64,000 nt of DNA from positions 62,001-126,000 of the forward strand of contig NZ_CP102287.1 in the NCBI RefSeq assembly GCF_025151385.1, in the 5' to 3' direction. Under the pieces are notes generated by a model, which had not been told where the DNA came from, made no database searches, and saw nothing but the letters and a program-made list of their open reading frames with translations. Numbering within the stretch: the first letter of the stretch is position 1; each line of letters begins with the position of its first letter. This DNA comes from Hoylesella buccalis ATCC 35310. GTDB lineage: Bacteria; Bacteroidota; Bacteroidia; Bacteroidales; Bacteroidaceae. This document shows positions 63,184 to 64,000 of this stretch, piece after piece. A program made the position numbers and the translations under genes.

Positions 63184-64000
63184 ATGCATGCACCTCGTGT
63201 TCAACGCAACTCTCTTCAAGCTTGGCTCTTGGCCATGCGTCCCAAAACTTTGTCTGGTTCGGCTGTTCCCGTTATGATTGCCACGGCATTGGCACTGGCG
63301 AAGACTGACTGGAACGTTCGTGTTGTGCCGGTAGTGTTGTGTTTCCTCTTTGCTTTCATCATGCAGATAGACGCCAATTTCATCAACGACTATCTTGACT
63401 TCAAGCGGGGAAATGACGATGAAACCCGACTGGGACCACGTCGTGCTTGTGCGCAGGGGTGGATTTCTCCGCAAGCCATGCGCATGGGTATTGCCCTCAC
63501 AACTTTGCTGGCGTGTGTGGTTGGACTACCTTTGATTTGCTATGGCGGTGTTGAAATGATTGGAGTGGGACTTCTCTGTGTCTTGTTTTGTTTCCTCTAC
63601 ACCACGCATCTGTCTTATCTCGGACTGGGTGATCTACTGGTTCTTCTCTTCTTTGGCCTGATTCCTGTTTGTGTAACCTACTATTTGGCGATGCCATCAA
63701 CGATGAATCACGTCACTTGGGAAGTGGTGTCGAGTTCGCTGGCCTGTGGAATTGTCATTGATACCTTGTTGATTGTCAACAACTATCGTGACTTGGAGAA
63801 CGATCGGCGAGCCCACAAGATGACCTTGGTAGTACGGATGGGTGAATCCTTATCACGCAAATTTTATCTCTTGCTGGGATGGTTGGGATGGTTGTTGGGT
63901 ATCGTGTTTTTGTTCAACGGGCATCCTTGGGCCTTCATCTTCTCTATGATTTATTTAGTTTTGCATACGCGTACTTGCCGTCGCATGCGAGTTAAACAAG
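63184..64000 (+). CDS. menA: 1,4-dihydroxy-2-naphthoate polyprenyltransferase (3' end beyond window)
   Basis: An open frame from ATG 63184 runs off the right edge (about 272 residues present, no stop). MRPKTLSGSAVPVMIATALAL at the N-terminus, the ANFINDYLDFKRGNDDETRLGP segment with Asp-rich NDxxD motif near residue 80, and IVNNYRDLENDRRAHKMTL near 205 are typical of the UbiA superfamily MenA. It attaches the prenyl chain to DHNA in menaquinone synthesis at the inner membrane. The first in-frame ATG is used; no better upstream start exists. Confidence 0.92.
   Translation, partial: MHAPRVQRNSLQAWLLAMRPKTLSGSAVPVMIATALALAKTDWNVRVVPVVLCFLFAFIMQIDANFINDYLDFKRGNDDETRLGPRRACAQGWISPQAMRMGIALTTLLACVVGLPLICYGGVEMIGVGLLCVLFCFLYTTHLSYLGLGDLLVLLFFGLIPVCVTYYLAMPSTMNHVTWEVVSSSLACGIVIDTLLIVNNYRDLENDRRAHKMTLVVRMGESLSRKFYLLLGWLGWLLGIVFLFNGHPWAFIFSMIYLVLHTRTCRRMRVKQ

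Overview
The window looks like a chromosomal segment of a Bacteroidales bacterium, most likely a Prevotella-type member of Prevotellaceae. The grounds are a SusC/SusD pair, Bacteroidetes promoters of the TTTG-(about 20)-TAnnTTTG type in front of many genes, weak Shine-Dalgarno signals, paired GH92 mannosidases, a long-form Bacteroidetes GDP-fucose synthase, and a secreted protein with a Prevotella-style C-terminal tail. No tRNA, rRNA or CRISPR array was found.

Region 1 (1-4945, minus strand) is an operon of a periplasmic CbiX-like chelatase, a SusC-type TonB receptor and a SusD lipoprotein cut by the left edge. Region 2 (5.2-19.5 kb) is housekeeping: xseA-xseB, ilvE, trmB, two GH92 alpha-mannosidases around a zinc-peptidase-like lipoprotein, an Mrp/ApbC ATPase, then on the minus strand fmt, a TsaC-like protein and a ClC chloride channel. 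Region 3 (20.1-56.5 kb) is a large mosaic exopolysaccharide locus. It makes nucleotide sugars (glf twice, gmd-fcl for GDP-fucose, ugd twice, a UDP-glucuronate 4-epimerase), and carries a Wzx-type flippase, an EpsG/Wzy-type polymerase, at least eight intact glycosyltransferases, a pyruvyl transferase with a ferredoxin-like FrhB partner, a TupA-like ATP-grasp enzyme and a WecA-like initiating phosphoglycosyl transferase. The predicted polymer could contain fucose, galactofuranose, hexuronic acid and ketal pyruvate. The block at about 29.5-44.4 kb is visibly more AT-rich than its flanks, which suggests separate acquisition. Region 4 (56.5-64 kb) is fabD, a cytoplasmic GH13 enzyme, an AlaX-like editing protein, a DMT transporter, two secreted proteins, an HD hydrolase and menA (cut by the right edge).

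The polysaccharide locus has been much rearranged. Two copies of one IS4-family element (each 1358 bp with its own 9-bp target duplication) lie in opposite orientation, and one splits a glycosyltransferase gene. There are remnants of an acyltransferase and probably of an MBOAT/SGNH pair.

The most interesting non-standard items are: (i) an AAA15-type ATPase with a DUF4276/TOPRIM-like partner, inserted among sugar genes as a candidate defence module; (ii) a GxxExxY PD-(D/E)XK protein bracketed by five and a half copies of a 72-bp palindromic repeat; (iii) a non-coding element of about 395 bp present twice, 21.6 kb apart; (iv) 22-bp tandem arrays upstream of the trmB and fmt promoters in the same orientation relative to each gene; (v) a nested inverted repeat filling one intergenic gap; and (vi) short tandem arrays of 8, 9 or 11 bp that fill gaps in front of several genes.
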